Assembly: GCF_000429265.1 (NCBI RefSeq)
Contig: NZ_AUBN01000013.1
Span: 62,001 to 126,000, forward strand
DNA from: Actinomyces gerencseriae DSM 6844
GTDB taxonomy: Bacteria; Actinomycetota; Actinomycetes; Actinomycetales; Actinomycetaceae
Direction of reading: 5' to 3'
DNA length: 64,000 bases
A program made the position numbers and the translations under genes. Each line of letters opens with the position of its first letter. Within the stretch, counting starts at the first letter, position 1. The notes under the pieces are model-generated. The model was not told the origin of the DNA. It searched no databases and saw only the letters and a list, made by a program, of their open reading frames with translations. Shown here one piece after another: positions 54,522-63,256 of the stretch.

Positions 54522-55589
54522 ATGGTTGCTGACACAGGTGCAGGCACGGTTGCAGTGATGAAGACCACCCGCAGTCAGGCCTCGTCGGACGCGCCCGAGA
54601 CGGCGCCCGCGGCGCCCTCCCCCGCCATGGGCCGCGGCTCCCGGGTGGCGCGCGTGCGCGGCCGGTTGGCGCTGCCCACGCTGCGCCGCGCCACCGGTCT
54701 GCTCGACGGGCGCCACAAGTCCGTGCTCCTGGGGCACGGTCAGGACTTCGACGACCTGTCGCTGTACCGGCCGGGGGACGACGTCACCGACATCGACTGG
54801 AAGGCCTCGGCGCGCATCGGCCAGCCCGTCATCAAGCGCTACCAGCGGGAGGCCAACCTGCCCCTGGTGCTGGCGGTCGACACCGGACGGACCATGGCGG
54901 CGCAGACGCCGGCCGGCGAGGACAAGCGCGGGCTCGCCCTGGCCGTCGCCGAGGTCTTCGCCTATCTGGCGCGTATGCGCGGCGATCCGGTCGCGCTGGT
55001 CGCCGCCGACGCCGCCCGGCAGGTCTCGCGTCCGCCGCGATCCGGCTCCGAGCACGCCGAGACGCTGCTGACCCAGCTGTCGCACCTCTTCGAGGAGCTG
55101 ACCGATACGGTCGATACGGCGGCCACCCGCTCGGGCTCCGGCCTCCTCGCCGCCGGGGCTCCCGCCTCCGACCTGGTCACCCTCCTCGACCGCGTCTCCA
55201 TCTGGCACCGTCGGCGCAGCCTCGTCGTGCTCATCACCGACACCGCCCACCCCGACCCGGTCCTCGCGCCTCGCGTCGTCGATCTGCTGCGCCGCCTGTC
55301 GGCTCAGCACGAGCTCACCGTCATCCAGATCGAGGACGACGACCCCCTGGCTCCCGGGCGCGCCCATGACATCGAGCTGTCCGGCGAGGTCCCCGCCTTC
55401 CTCCGTGAGGACAGGGCGCTGGCAGCCCGCGTCTCCCAGCAGGTCCTGGCGCGGCGGGCCGCCGTGACCGGTGCGCTGGACGCCCGTCATATCGAGTACG
55501 TCACCATCACCGACGACGCCTCCCTGGTCGACCGGATCGCGGACCTGCTCGCCCGGCAGCGCCTGGCCTCGTCGAAGAGGAGGCGTTGA
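54522..55589 (+). CDS. DUF58 protein
   Basis: 355 residues with the DUF58 signature: GRHKSVLLGHGQDFDDLSLYRPGDDVTDIDWKASARIG (around 65-100) then KRYQREANLPLVLAVDTGRTM, which leads into a VWA-like fold with a DTGRT metal site. DUF58 genes are almost always next to moxR, and the products are thought to work with it. GGGAGG lies 4 nt before the ATG at 54522; the next gene starts 5 bp after the stop. Confidence 0.9.
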   Translation: MVADTGAGTVAVMKTTRSQASSDAPETAPAAPSPAMGRGSRVARVRGRLALPTLRRATGLLDGRHKSVLLGHGQDFDDLSLYRPGDDVTDIDWKASARIGQPVIKRYQREANLPLVLAVDTGRTMAAQTPAGEDKRGLALAVAEVFAYLARMRGDPVALVAADAARQVSRPPRSGSEHAETLLTQLSHLFEELTDTVDTAATRSGSGLLAAGAPASDLVTLLDRVSIWHRRRSLVVLITDTAHPDPVLAPRVVDLLRRLSAQHELTVIQIEDDDPLAPGRAHDIELSGEVPAFLREDRALAARVSQQVLARRAAVTGALDARHIEYVTITDDASLVDRIADLLARQRLASSKRRR

Positions 55590-55594
55590 GAGCC

Positions 55595-56116
55595 ATGTCG
55601 ATCAACAGTCCGGTGCTGATGCCGCTGTGGATGATGATCGTCGCCGTCCTCGGCCTGGTCCTGGTCGCGGCGTGGCTGCTGCGCTCCCTGCTCGTCACCC
55701 TGCGGGATCGGAGTCGAGAGGTCGGCGACATCCCCATGGCGCCGGCCGAGCGCGGTCAGTGGAGCGAGCGCGTCGCGGACGCGGAGGCGCGCTTCGCCGC
55801 CGGCGAGATCGACGTGCGCGCTCTTCACCTCGAGCTCGCCTCGATCCTGCGCGGCTTCGCGGCCGCCCGCAGCGGTGAGGACATCACGACCGCCACGGTG
55901 CGCGAGATCCTGGACATATCCGCCGAGAGGGACCCGGGCGACGTCGAGGAGCGCCTCGAGCGCGTGCGCCGTCAGCGCCGCCCGCTGGACACCAACCCGC
56001 TGGGGCACGTCGGCGAGCTCCTGGCAGTATGGGAGCAGCCGTCCTTCGACCGCGATCCCGAGGCCGCGGCCGAGGAGGCGCTGAGCGAGGCGAAGGAGGT
56101 GGTGACCCGATGGTGA
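55595..56116 (+). CDS. Small membrane protein of the MoxR-VWA operon
   Basis: 173 residues: one N-terminal span (WMMIVAVLGLVLVAAWLLRSLLV) and a soluble helical part (VADAEARFAAGEIDVRALHLELASILRGFAAAR). Position and shape match the DUF4381-like or uncharacterised gene usually found between DUF58 and the first VWA gene. The ATG 55595 has AGGAGG about 11 nt upstream; its end overlaps the next ATG. Confidence 0.75.
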   Translation: MSINSPVLMPLWMMIVAVLGLVLVAAWLLRSLLVTLRDRSREVGDIPMAPAERGQWSERVADAEARFAAGEIDVRALHLELASILRGFAAARSGEDITTATVREILDISAERDPGDVEERLERVRRQRRPLDTNPLGHVGELLAVWEQPSFDRDPEAAAEEALSEAKEVVTRW

Positions 56117-57165
56117 TGGCCCCGCTGTCGTGGGTCCTGGTCGTCCTCGGCCTGCTGGTCGGCGCGCTCGCCGCTGCGGGCAAGGTGCTCCCGGTGCCCT
56201 GGCGCCGGGCCGGGGAGGAGCCGAGGCGCATCGCCAACTCCGCGCTGCTGCTGTCCAGCCCGCTCGTGCGCGGCCGGGTGCGCCGACGCCGGTACCTGCA
56301 CGCCCTCCTGGGCGTCCTGCTCGTCATCGGGCTGGTCTCCGCCGCGCTCGTGGCGGGGCGGCCGGTGGATCGCTCCGTGCGCAGCGATGCCCTGGCCAGC
56401 CGCGACATCGTGCTGTGCCTGGACGTGTCCACCTCGATGCTCTCCGTGGACGTGCAGATCCTCGACACCTTCACCAAGCTGCTGGACACCTTCGAGGGCG
56501 AGCGCGTGGCACTGGTCGCCTGGAACACGACCGCTCAGACCATGGTGCCGCTCACCGACGACTACGATCTCCTGCGCTCGCAGTTCCGGGAGGCGGGCGA
56601 CGCCCTCGACTTCAGGCCCACTCTCTACAACCCCATGTCGGACAAGTACTCCCAGACCTTCAGCGGCACGATGCTGACCGACGTCCAGGCGTCCTCCCTC
56701 GTCGGCGACGGACTCGCCTCGTGCAGCCTCGCCTTCGACGCCAACCAGGTCGAGGACCGCTCACGCTCGATCGTGCTGGCCAGCGACAACCAGGTCGTCG
56801 ATCCCGACCACCAGCAGGTCTACTCCCTGAACGACGCCGCCGACCTGTCCGCTCGGGAGAACATCCGTCTGTTCTCCCTGTTCGGCTCCGATCCCAGCAC
56901 CGTGGACCCGAGCCTGACCGGCATGACCCTGACCCAGGCGCGTGAGAATCTCAAGACCGTGACCGAGGGCCATAGCGGTTTCTTCTACGAGGTCGACGAT
57001 CCCAAGGCCGTCGAGAGGATCGTCAAGGAGCTGGAGGCCGACCAGGCCACCATGCTCGAGGGCGACAGCGAGGTGCGGGTCACCGACGTGCCCCAGGGCT
57101 ATGCCGTCTGGCTCGTGACGGCGGTCGTCGCATTGCTGGTCGTGACCGCCTGGAGGCGCGCATGA
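56110..57165 (+). CDS. VWA-domain membrane protein 1 (BatA/B-like)
   Basis: 351 residues. Two N-terminal spans (about 1-22 and 60-80), then a von Willebrand A domain with MIDAS motif LDVSTSM and later VALVAWNTTAQTMVPLTDD, and a C-terminal span (YAVWLVTAVVALLVVTAW). This is the Bat layout, with the VWA domain exposed to the outside and anchored at both ends. It probably assembles with the second VWA protein under MoxR action. The stop overlaps the next ATG as ATGA. Confidence 0.87.
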   Translation: MVMAPLSWVLVVLGLLVGALAAAGKVLPVPWRRAGEEPRRIANSALLLSSPLVRGRVRRRRYLHALLGVLLVIGLVSAALVAGRPVDRSVRSDALASRDIVLCLDVSTSMLSVDVQILDTFTKLLDTFEGERVALVAWNTTAQTMVPLTDDYDLLRSQFREAGDALDFRPTLYNPMSDKYSQTFSGTMLTDVQASSLVGDGLASCSLAFDANQVEDRSRSIVLASDNQVVDPDHQQVYSLNDAADLSARENIRLFSLFGSDPSTVDPSLTGMTLTQARENLKTVTEGHSGFFYEVDDPKAVERIVKELEADQATMLEGDSEVRVTDVPQGYAVWLVTAVVALLVVTAWRRA

Positions 57166-58451
57166 TCTTCACGCCGTTGTTCTTCGGGACCTGGGGGTGG
57201 CTCCTGGTCGTCGCCACCGCTGCGCTGCTGGTGGTCGTGCTGGTGTGGTCGGGGCGCCGGCTCCTGCGCGACGACGCGGAGCCCGGTTCGAGGACCGTCT
57301 GGGGGCGGCGCACGGCGCTCGCGCTCGTGACGGTCCTGATCATGTCCGGACCCAGCATTCCCGCCACCCAGTCACGCTCCACGTCGAACATCGAGGTCTA
57401 CCTCGTCGTCGACCGCACCGGGTCGATGGCGGCCGAGGACTGGGCCGGTGGGCCGGACAACGGCGGGGGCACGAGGCTCGACGGCGTGCGACAGGACCTC
57501 GGCGCCATCCGGGACGCCTTCCCCGCCGCCCGCTTCTCCATCATCGCCCTGGACTCGGCCGCCGCGCGCGAGCTCCCCCTGACCACCGATATCGACGCCG
57601 TCACGTCGTGGATCGCATCGTTGCAGCAGGAGCCGACGACGCGGTCCAACGGGTCCTCCTTGGAGCGGGCCCTGCCGCAGCTCTCCCAGGACCTGCGCTC
57701 CAGCTCCGAGAACTCCCCCGAGGCGGCCAGGCTCGTCTACGTCCTGTCCGACGGCGAGGCCACCGACAACGGCTCCGGGGCCTCCGACGCCGCGGCGGCG
57801 GGGCTGTCGTGGAGCGAGCTGGGGTCGATGGTCGATGGCGGCGCCGTGCTCGGCTACGGGACGCCCGAGGGCGGAAGGATGCGCGAGTTCGAGGTCGGGC
57901 GGACCCCGGACCCCGACGCCGAGCCGAAGTACATCGCGGATCCGGGCACCGGCCAGCCCGCGATCTCCGTGCCCGACGCCTCCGAGCTCCAGACCGTGGC
58001 GTCCGGCCTGGGAGTGCCCTACCTCCAGCGCACGGGCGGTGCCGACGACGCGCCGACGAGCGACTTCACCGCTGTCGATGTCTCCGAGGTGTTCTCCGAC
58101 GAGCGCGAGCGCTCGCGCAGGCACACCTATCTCACCTGGCCTCTCGGGCTCGTGGCCGCGCTGCTGCTCATCTGGGAGCTGGCGGCGCTGGCGCGCACCG
58201 ACTACCGCGTTGCGCATATGACGCGCTCCGCCACCACCGGTGACGGGCCGGGCGCCGGCGCGCCCGGCGGCGTCGGGCGCGGGGGAGGCGTCGGGCGGGG
58301 GAGTGCTGCGCCCCGGCCCGTGCAACAGAGGGTTGTGCCCGCACCCGTGCAACCGGGGGCCGCGCCCGCGCCGAGGGGCGGGGCGTACGGGTACGTCGGA
58401 GGCGCGTCCGGGCCCGGTGGGCCCGGTTCGCCCATGGGAGGAGCACGATGA
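57162..58451 (+). CDS. VWA-domain membrane protein 2
   Basis: 429 residues. Two N-terminal spans (FFGTWGWLLVVATAALLVVVLVW is split near 8-30; LALVTVLIMSG follows), a VWA domain with MIDAS VVDRTGSM, YVLSDGEATDNG and ALDSAAARELPLTTD, then a span near residue 325-340 (WPLGLVAALLLIWELAALA) and a Gly/Pro/Ala-rich cytoplasmic tail. It is paired and translationally coupled with the first VWA protein. Function by analogy: surface or wall-associated complex; no substrate known. Confidence 0.85.
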   Translation: MIFTPLFFGTWGWLLVVATAALLVVVLVWSGRRLLRDDAEPGSRTVWGRRTALALVTVLIMSGPSIPATQSRSTSNIEVYLVVDRTGSMAAEDWAGGPDNGGGTRLDGVRQDLGAIRDAFPAARFSIIALDSAAARELPLTTDIDAVTSWIASLQQEPTTRSNGSSLERALPQLSQDLRSSSENSPEAARLVYVLSDGEATDNGSGASDAAAAGLSWSELGSMVDGGAVLGYGTPEGGRMREFEVGRTPDPDAEPKYIADPGTGQPAISVPDASELQTVASGLGVPYLQRTGGADDAPTSDFTAVDVSEVFSDERERSRRHTYLTWPLGLVAALLLIWELAALARTDYRVAHMTRSATTGDGPGAGAPGGVGRGGGVGRGSAAPRPVQQRVVPAPVQPGAAPAPRGGAYGYVGGASGPGGPGSPMGGAR

Positions 58452-59392
58452 GCAGTATCCCGCCGGTCCCCTCGGCTCTCGGCGGCGAGGGCGAGCCGAG
58501 CGCGCCGGCCGTCGTCCAGGCGGATGACGATGCCGAGGACCCGCGCCGCAGGGCGGCCAGGCTCCGTCGTCGGCGCCGTCTGCTCGCCTGGGGCGCGGCG
58601 CCGGCGCTGGTGATGACGATCGTGTCGGTCTGGATGGGCTTCGTCTTCCTCATGACGCTGGCGGCCAACCGTGCGGCCGTCGCCGGGAACTACGCCGCGG
58701 CGGTGAGTCGCTACGAGACGGTGGCGAGGGTCGACCCCTGGCTGGACGCATGGCGGGTTCACTACAACCTGGGGACGGCCCGCCTGCTGGCCGACGACGC
58801 CGATGGCGCCGTCACCGAGCTGGAGGAGGCGCTCACGACCGCGCCGGCGGCCGACATGGTCGAGGCCCAGTCGCAGGACGGGACGGAGACCTGGCAGATC
58901 CGGGACCCCGAGGCTCCCGAGTGCCTCGTGCGCGTCAATCTCTACACCGCGCACCTCGCACGCGCGCAGAGGGCCACCGAGGCGGGCGACGAGGCCGGCG
59001 CGCAGACGGCCATGGACGAGGCGACGGCTGCCGCCGGGGAGTGCGAGGTCCCGCCGCCACCGGATCCGTCGAGTGACCCGTCGGACTCCCCGAGCGCTGA
59101 TCCGTCGGACTCCCCGAGCTCCGATCCGTCGAGCGATCCGTCGGACTCCCCGAGCTCCGATCCGTCGAGCGATCCGTCGGACTCCCCGAGCTCCGACCCG
59201 TCGAGCGATCCGTCGAGCTCGGCCTCCGCGAGTCCGAGCGGGTCCCCGACCGGCGGCGCCAGTGGGACGCCATCGGCATCGCCGAGCGCCAGTCCGTCGT
59301 CGGATGATCCGCAGCGCGACAAGCTCAAAGGACGCAATGGTCGCGCCAACGGCGATGGCGGCAAGAGCGGCGGCAACGGTCGCAAGTGGTGA
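58448..59392 (+). CDS. TPR-like membrane protein with Ser/Pro/Asp repeat tail
   Basis: 314 residues. The basic cytoplasmic N-terminus is followed by one span (GAAPALVMTIVSVWMGFVFLMTLA), then a TPR-like pair (GNYAAAVSRYETVARVDPW and VHYNLGTARLLADDADGAVTELEEAL). The tail from about residue 205 is made of DPSDSPSS-type repeats and then Gly/Asn/Lys. This resembles BatC/BatE-type TPR proteins that follow VWA genes. The ATG overlaps the previous stop. It is the last gene of the rightward cluster. Confidence 0.82.
   Translation: MSSIPPVPSALGGEGEPSAPAVVQADDDAEDPRRRAARLRRRRRLLAWGAAPALVMTIVSVWMGFVFLMTLAANRAAVAGNYAAAVSRYETVARVDPWLDAWRVHYNLGTARLLADDADGAVTELEEALTTAPAADMVEAQSQDGTETWQIRDPEAPECLVRVNLYTAHLARAQRATEAGDEAGAQTAMDEATAAAGECEVPPPPDPSSDPSDSPSADPSDSPSSDPSSDPSDSPSSDPSSDPSDSPSSDPSSDPSSSASASPSGSPTGGASGTPSASPSASPSSDDPQRDKLKGRNGRANGDGGKSGGNGRKW
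59097..59220 (+). repeat. 36-bp in-frame tandem repeats encoding DPSSDPSDSPSS
   Basis: Units beginning GATCCGTCGAGCGATCCGTC repeat about every 36 bp with near-identity between 59118 and 59220, preceded by shorter partial units. Copy number can change without breaking the frame, so the length of the surface-exposed tail may vary. Confidence 0.8.
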
Positions 59393-59405
59393 GAGCCCCC
59401 CCCGC

Positions 59406-59471
59406 CGAGATCGGTTCAGTTCCGGCTCGAGATCGGTCCGGTTCCGCGCCGAGATCGGTCCAGATCCGTAG
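59406..59471 (-). repeat. 22-bp tandem repeats, locus 6
   Basis: Three minus-strand units (CGAGATCGG at 59406, 59428 and 59450, exactly 22 bp apart) in the gap between the convergent TPR and mscL genes. Confidence 0.85.
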
Positions 59472-59571
59472 CCGGGTCAATTCTGCGGACATGAACGTGC
59501 CCGGCGCGGAACCGGATCCGATTCCGCGCCGGGCACGGCCAGCCGTTGAGGCGAGTGCGGGTGACGAGCGA

Positions 59572-60018
59572 TCAGGCCTTCGGCTTGGCGGAGAGCAGGT
59601 CGCGGATCTCGGTGAGGAGCTCGATGTCGGTGACCTTCTTGGCGTCCTCCTCGGCCTTCTCCTTGGCCAGGCGCTCCTTGACCTTGTTCATCGGCATGAC
59701 GATGGCGAAGTAGACGGCGGCGGCCACGAGGACGAAGTTGATCACCGTGGTGATGATCGTGCCGGGCATCACGTAGCCGTCAGGGTTCTTGGCGAGCTCC
59801 TCGGCGGTGGCCAGGTGGAAGGTGTAGCTGCCGTTCTCGTACAGGGAGAACGCTCCCAGGGAGTCGAAGTTGGGGCTGCCGATGAGTTGGCCGATGATGG
59901 TCATGATGACATCGGTGATCGCCTTGACGATCGGTGAGAAGGCGGCACCGATGATAACGGCGACGGCGAGCTCGAGGGCATTGCCCTGCGAGATGAACTC
60001 CTTGAATCCCTTGAGCAT
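59572..60018 (-). CDS. mscL: Large-conductance mechanosensitive channel MscL
   Basis: 148 residues. The N-terminus MLKGFKEFISQGNALELAVAVIIGAAFSPIVKAITD is the classic MscL first helix and pore, and PGTIITTVINFVLVAAAVYFAIV the second span. The charged C-terminal bundle ends LLTEIRDLLSAK. It opens under membrane tension to release solutes on hypo-osmotic shock. ATG 60018 has AAAGG 7 nt upstream; the longer frame to 60093 is not needed. Confidence 0.95.
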   Translation of the reverse strand: MLKGFKEFISQGNALELAVAVIIGAAFSPIVKAITDVIMTIIGQLIGSPNFDSLGAFSLYENGSYTFHLATAEELAKNPDGYVMPGTIITTVINFVLVAAAVYFAIVMPMNKVKERLAKEKAEEDAKKVTDIELLTEIRDLLSAKPKA

Positions 60019-60137
60019 GAGCAACCTTTCCTTGCTGGGCGAGGGCGCAGTAGAGCCGCTCGCGTGGAGGGGTGTGGAATGAGAATCCGGCAACCTGCTC
60101 AGGTTGCCGCCGCGGCGAGTGGCGCCGATAACGAGAG

Positions 60138-60872
60138 TCAGGGACTCAGCACGACACCAAGAGCACCGTTCGTGGCCGCGCTAACAATAAGGCTAGCGTT
60201 CGCTGCGGGAACGGCAAGCGTCACAAGTGTGACCTTTGTCCCTACTGTCCAGCCGCTGTCCTCCCCGTCGGGCGTGGACAGGATCACGCGCGCATTCCGG
60301 CACAGAACGGCGGTGCCCGGGGATCCGCGGAATGCTTCGATGCCGTTCGCGTCGGCGGATTCGTCATTCTCCTGACTCGCCTCTCGCCCCGTCGCCTCGC
60401 CGATGACGTCCACATGGGCCCCCGGCTCGGCCAGTTGCGCCCCGACCTCCACGGGGACCTGCACGAGCCGCTCGTCGGCCCCCACGTCCGCGGCGAGCGC
60501 CGCGGACGTCATCGAGACCGTGAGCACCGTCCCCTCCTCCAGCCCGATCGCCGCACGGGAACCGACGACCTCGGGGCCCGCCAGGCCCGCGGCGGGCAGG
60601 GCGTCGGGCGGCAGCGCGCGGGTGGTGAGGTCGTCGGCGGTGATGACGCTCCCCGCGCCGATGGTGCGCGCGACGACGACCACCTCCCGGCCCGGCTGCG
60701 GCCCTGGGCGGAGCACGCCGAGAGCCAGCGCTGCGGCGGCTCCCAGGCACAGGGCGATCACGAGGTGGCGATGCCGCCACAGGGCGAGCGATGGTCGCCG
60801 CGTCCTCGGGCGGGACGGAAGGCGGGTGGGCCGGGAGGGCCCATCGGGGGAGGTGCGGCTGCGTCGGGACAT
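60138..60872 (-). CDS. SAF-domain (CpaB/RcpC-like) membrane protein
   Basis: 244 residues. A basic N-terminus and one span (HLVIALCLGAAAALALGVL) precede a SAF domain with VVVVARTIGAGSVITADDL and GLEEGTVLTVSM, and a beta-rich part with QVPVEVGAQLAEPGAHVDVIG and GTKVTLVTLAVPAANA. This is the CpaB/RcpC architecture of Flp-type pilus assembly, where it sits between membrane and wall. No other pilus gene is seen in the window, so its partner genes must be elsewhere or it has another role. Confidence 0.8.
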   Translation of the reverse strand: MSRRSRTSPDGPSRPTRLPSRPRTRRPSLALWRHRHLVIALCLGAAAALALGVLRPGPQPGREVVVVARTIGAGSVITADDLTTRALPPDALPAAGLAGPEVVGSRAAIGLEEGTVLTVSMTSAALAADVGADERLVQVPVEVGAQLAEPGAHVDVIGEATGREASQENDESADANGIEAFRGSPGTAVLCRNARVILSTPDGEDSGWTVGTKVTLVTLAVPAANASLIVSAATNGALGVVLSP

Positions 60873-61005
60873 GCCTTCAGGTTGAGGCGTCGCGGCCCGC
60901 GGCGCACGCGGTGCATCGGGGCCTGTGGACGACGCCGCGAGATGAGATCATGAGTCGGGTTGTGGAGCCCGCACCGGCCCGCGATGTCCCCTTCGACTCG
61001 CCGTC

Positions 61006-61734
61006 TCACCGTCCTGCGGCGAAGGCCGAGCCCTCCAGCAGGAACCAGGCGTCCGGGGTGATGACGGCGTCCACGGCCTCGTCGTGCTCCTCGGTCGGCA
61101 GCGGCTCGGGGACGAGCTCGTCGTCGTACACCATTGCGAAGACGCTGACGCCGTCGCGGCGCAGCGGGAGCATCCGGTCGTACCAGCCCCCGCCCTGGCC
61201 GAGCCTGCGGCCGCCGCGGTCCACCGCGAGAGCCGGGACCACGAGCGCGTCGACCTGCGCGACCGCCTCCGCGGGCAGGGCCTCGCCGCCGGGTTCGGGG
61301 GGCCGTCCCGGTGCTCGTTCGGCGAGATCGCCGGCACTTCGGAAGCTCCCCCAGGACCGGGCCAGGTGAGGGCCGAGCACTGGTAGGAGCACTGCAACCC
61401 CCTGCTCCGCGAGACGATCGAGCAGCAGCCGAGTGCAGGGCTCGTGCCCGACCGAGACGTACGCGGCGACGGCGCCCGCACTGTCCAGGGCCTCGAGGGC
61501 GCGCTCGGTGAACGCCTCGCACACGGCGTCATGCCCGTGCTCGCAGTGACGGTGCCGGGAGCGTCGGCGGGAGCGCAGGGTCGCGCGCAACTGCTCCTTG
61601 GCGTCCTCGGCATCCAGCGGCTTCGGTGGATTCGACGTCGGTGATGTCAGTGAGTTCGGCGACTTCGGCGACTTCGGCGACTTCAGGGAGGCGACGTCGG
61701 ACACAGCGGCGGGCTCGGCTGTCTCAATGGTCAT
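61006..61734 (-). CDS. 5-formyltetrahydrofolate cyclo-ligase
   Basis: 242 residues. The core shows KEQLRATLRSRRR, AAYVSVGHEPCTRLLLDRL, VPALAVDRGGRRLGQGGGWYDRML and DELVPEPLPTEEHDEAVDAVITP, which are the ATP/folate blocks of 5-FCL. It converts 5-formyl-THF to 5,10-methenyl-THF, feeding the same C1 pool used by MetF. The first 40 residues are a low-complexity KSPKSPNS tract from 9-bp repeats (61659-61690). ATG 61734 is assumed; a start nearer LDAEDAKEQL would remove the tract. Confidence 0.9.
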   Translation of the reverse strand: MTIETAEPAAVSDVASLKSPKSPKSPNSLTSPTSNPPKPLDAEDAKEQLRATLRSRRRSRHRHCEHGHDAVCEAFTERALEALDSAGAVAAYVSVGHEPCTRLLLDRLAEQGVAVLLPVLGPHLARSWGSFRSAGDLAERAPGRPPEPGGEALPAEAVAQVDALVVPALAVDRGGRRLGQGGGWYDRMLPLRRDGVSVFAMVYDDELVPEPLPTEEHDEAVDAVITPDAWFLLEGSAFAAGR

Positions 61735-62041
61735 GGGGACATCTTCTCAGGCCGCGGGAGAGGGCAGAAGGCCTGTGTTCAGGACATCCTCCCCATCCCG
61801 CGCTCCGCGCCCGCCCCGGCGGGCCCCGCGCGCCCGGTCCGGGCCTCGCCGCCCGTCCCGTCGGGCCCGCCGCCCGAGCGCCCCGGGGCCCGCCGGCGCC
61901 ATCGGTGCGAGGACCATCGGCGCCGCCGTCCCGTCGTGCGGCCCGGCGCGGCAAGCCGAAGGATCGGGGACGCAAGCGGGTAGCCTGGAGCGAAGGCGCC
62001 CGGGCCGTCGGTCTCGGGCGGGACACGGAGGAGCCAAACCC
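61735..62041. other. 307-bp gap between divergent genes
   Basis: It separates the cyclo-ligase and moeA starts and should hold both promoters. It is extremely GC-rich with many CCGG/CGGG runs; open frames are shadows. No regulatory site is distinct. Confidence 0.4.
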
Positions 62042-63253
62042 ATGCGCACCGTTGCCGAGCACCTGGCCGCGTGCCTCGAGATCGCCCAGCCGGCCCCGCC
62101 GCTCGATGTCGTCCTGCTCGACGCCGTCGGCTGCGTGCTGGCCGAGGACGTCGTCGCCGACCTCGACCTGCCCGCCGCCGACCTGGCGGGGCTGGACGGC
62201 TATGCCGTGATGAGCGCGGACCTGTCCGGTGCCGCCGAGGCCGCGCCGGTCGTGCTGGAGGTCATGGACTCGGTCCGGGCGGGCGAGACGCATCAGACAC
62301 GACTCGTGCCCGGGGCTGCCGTCCTCATCGACTCCGGGGCCCCTCTACCGCTGGGCGCCGATGCCGTCGTGCCCTGGGCCGTCACCGATCGCGGGAGGTC
62401 CCGGGTCCGGGTCCGAGCCGTCGTGGGCGCCGGCGACAACGTGCGGCGCCGGGCCGACGACGTCGCCGCCGGTACCACGGTGCTGTCGCGGGGCTCGCGC
62501 GTCTCCGCCCGTCAGATCGCCCTGCTGGGCGGTATCGGGCGCTACCGCGTCAAGGTCCTGCCCGCGCCGCGAGTCGTCATCGTGTCGATCGGCGACGAGC
62601 TGGTCGAGCCGGGCCGGTCGCGGGGCCCGGGCGACGTCTTCGACGCCAATGGGCACGCCCTGGCCTCGGCCGTCGCCGACGCCGGTGGACGGGCCTTCCG
62701 TGTCGCCGCCGTGCCGGACGAGCTCGGCGCCCTGGCCGAGACCATCGAGGATCAACTCGTGCGGGCGGACGTCCTGATCACCACCGGCGGCCTGTCGGTC
62801 GGGCAGGGCGATACCGTCAAGGACGTCCTGGCCCCCCTGGGCTCGGTGCGCTTCGACGCCGTCGCCATGGCGCCGGGGCGCCAGCTCGGCCTGGGCGCCG
62901 TGGAGGATACCCCGATCTTCTGCCTGCCGGGGGACCCCGTGAGCGCGCAGATCTCCTTCGAGACCTTCGTGCGCCCGGTCCTGCGGCGGATCGCCGGCCG
63001 ACGGAACCTGCACCGCTCCTCCATGCCGGCGTCGATCTCATCGGGCTGGCACTCCCCGGCCGGCAAGCGCGAGTTCGTGCCCGTTCACCTGACCGGCTCG
63101 CCCTCGTGCGGCTACACGGCGGCGCCGACCTCCCGGCCCGGCACGACCCGGCTGCTCGGCCTGGCGCGGGCCAACGCGATCGCGGTCGTGCCCGAGACCA
63201 TCCATACGGTGGTGGCCGGGGACACCCTCCACTGCCTGCTGCTGGATGCCTGA
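62042..63253 (+). CDS. moeA: Molybdopterin molybdenumtransferase MoeA
   Basis: 403 residues. It has the MoeA blocks in order: LLDAVGCVLAEDVVADLDLPA, GLDGYAVMSAD (normally FDNSAMDGYA; here LAGLDGYAV), VLIDSGAPLPLGADAVV (GAPLPxGADAVV), VVIVSIGDELVEPG, DVFDANGHAL, ITTGGLSVGQGD and CLPGDPVSAQISFETFV. It inserts molybdate into adenylylated molybdopterin. GGAGGAG lies about 9 nt before the ATG, which removes the long upstream shadow. A GNAT gene follows after 3 bp. Confidence 0.93.
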   Translation: MRTVAEHLAACLEIAQPAPPLDVVLLDAVGCVLAEDVVADLDLPAADLAGLDGYAVMSADLSGAAEAAPVVLEVMDSVRAGETHQTRLVPGAAVLIDSGAPLPLGADAVVPWAVTDRGRSRVRVRAVVGAGDNVRRRADDVAAGTTVLSRGSRVSARQIALLGGIGRYRVKVLPAPRVVIVSIGDELVEPGRSRGPGDVFDANGHALASAVADAGGRAFRVAAVPDELGALAETIEDQLVRADVLITTGGLSVGQGDTVKDVLAPLGSVRFDAVAMAPGRQLGLGAVEDTPIFCLPGDPVSAQISFETFVRPVLRRIAGRRNLHRSSMPASISSGWHSPAGKREFVPVHLTGSPSCGYTAAPTSRPGTTRLLGLARANAIAVVPETIHTVVAGDTLHCLLLDA

Positions 63254-63256
63254 GCC

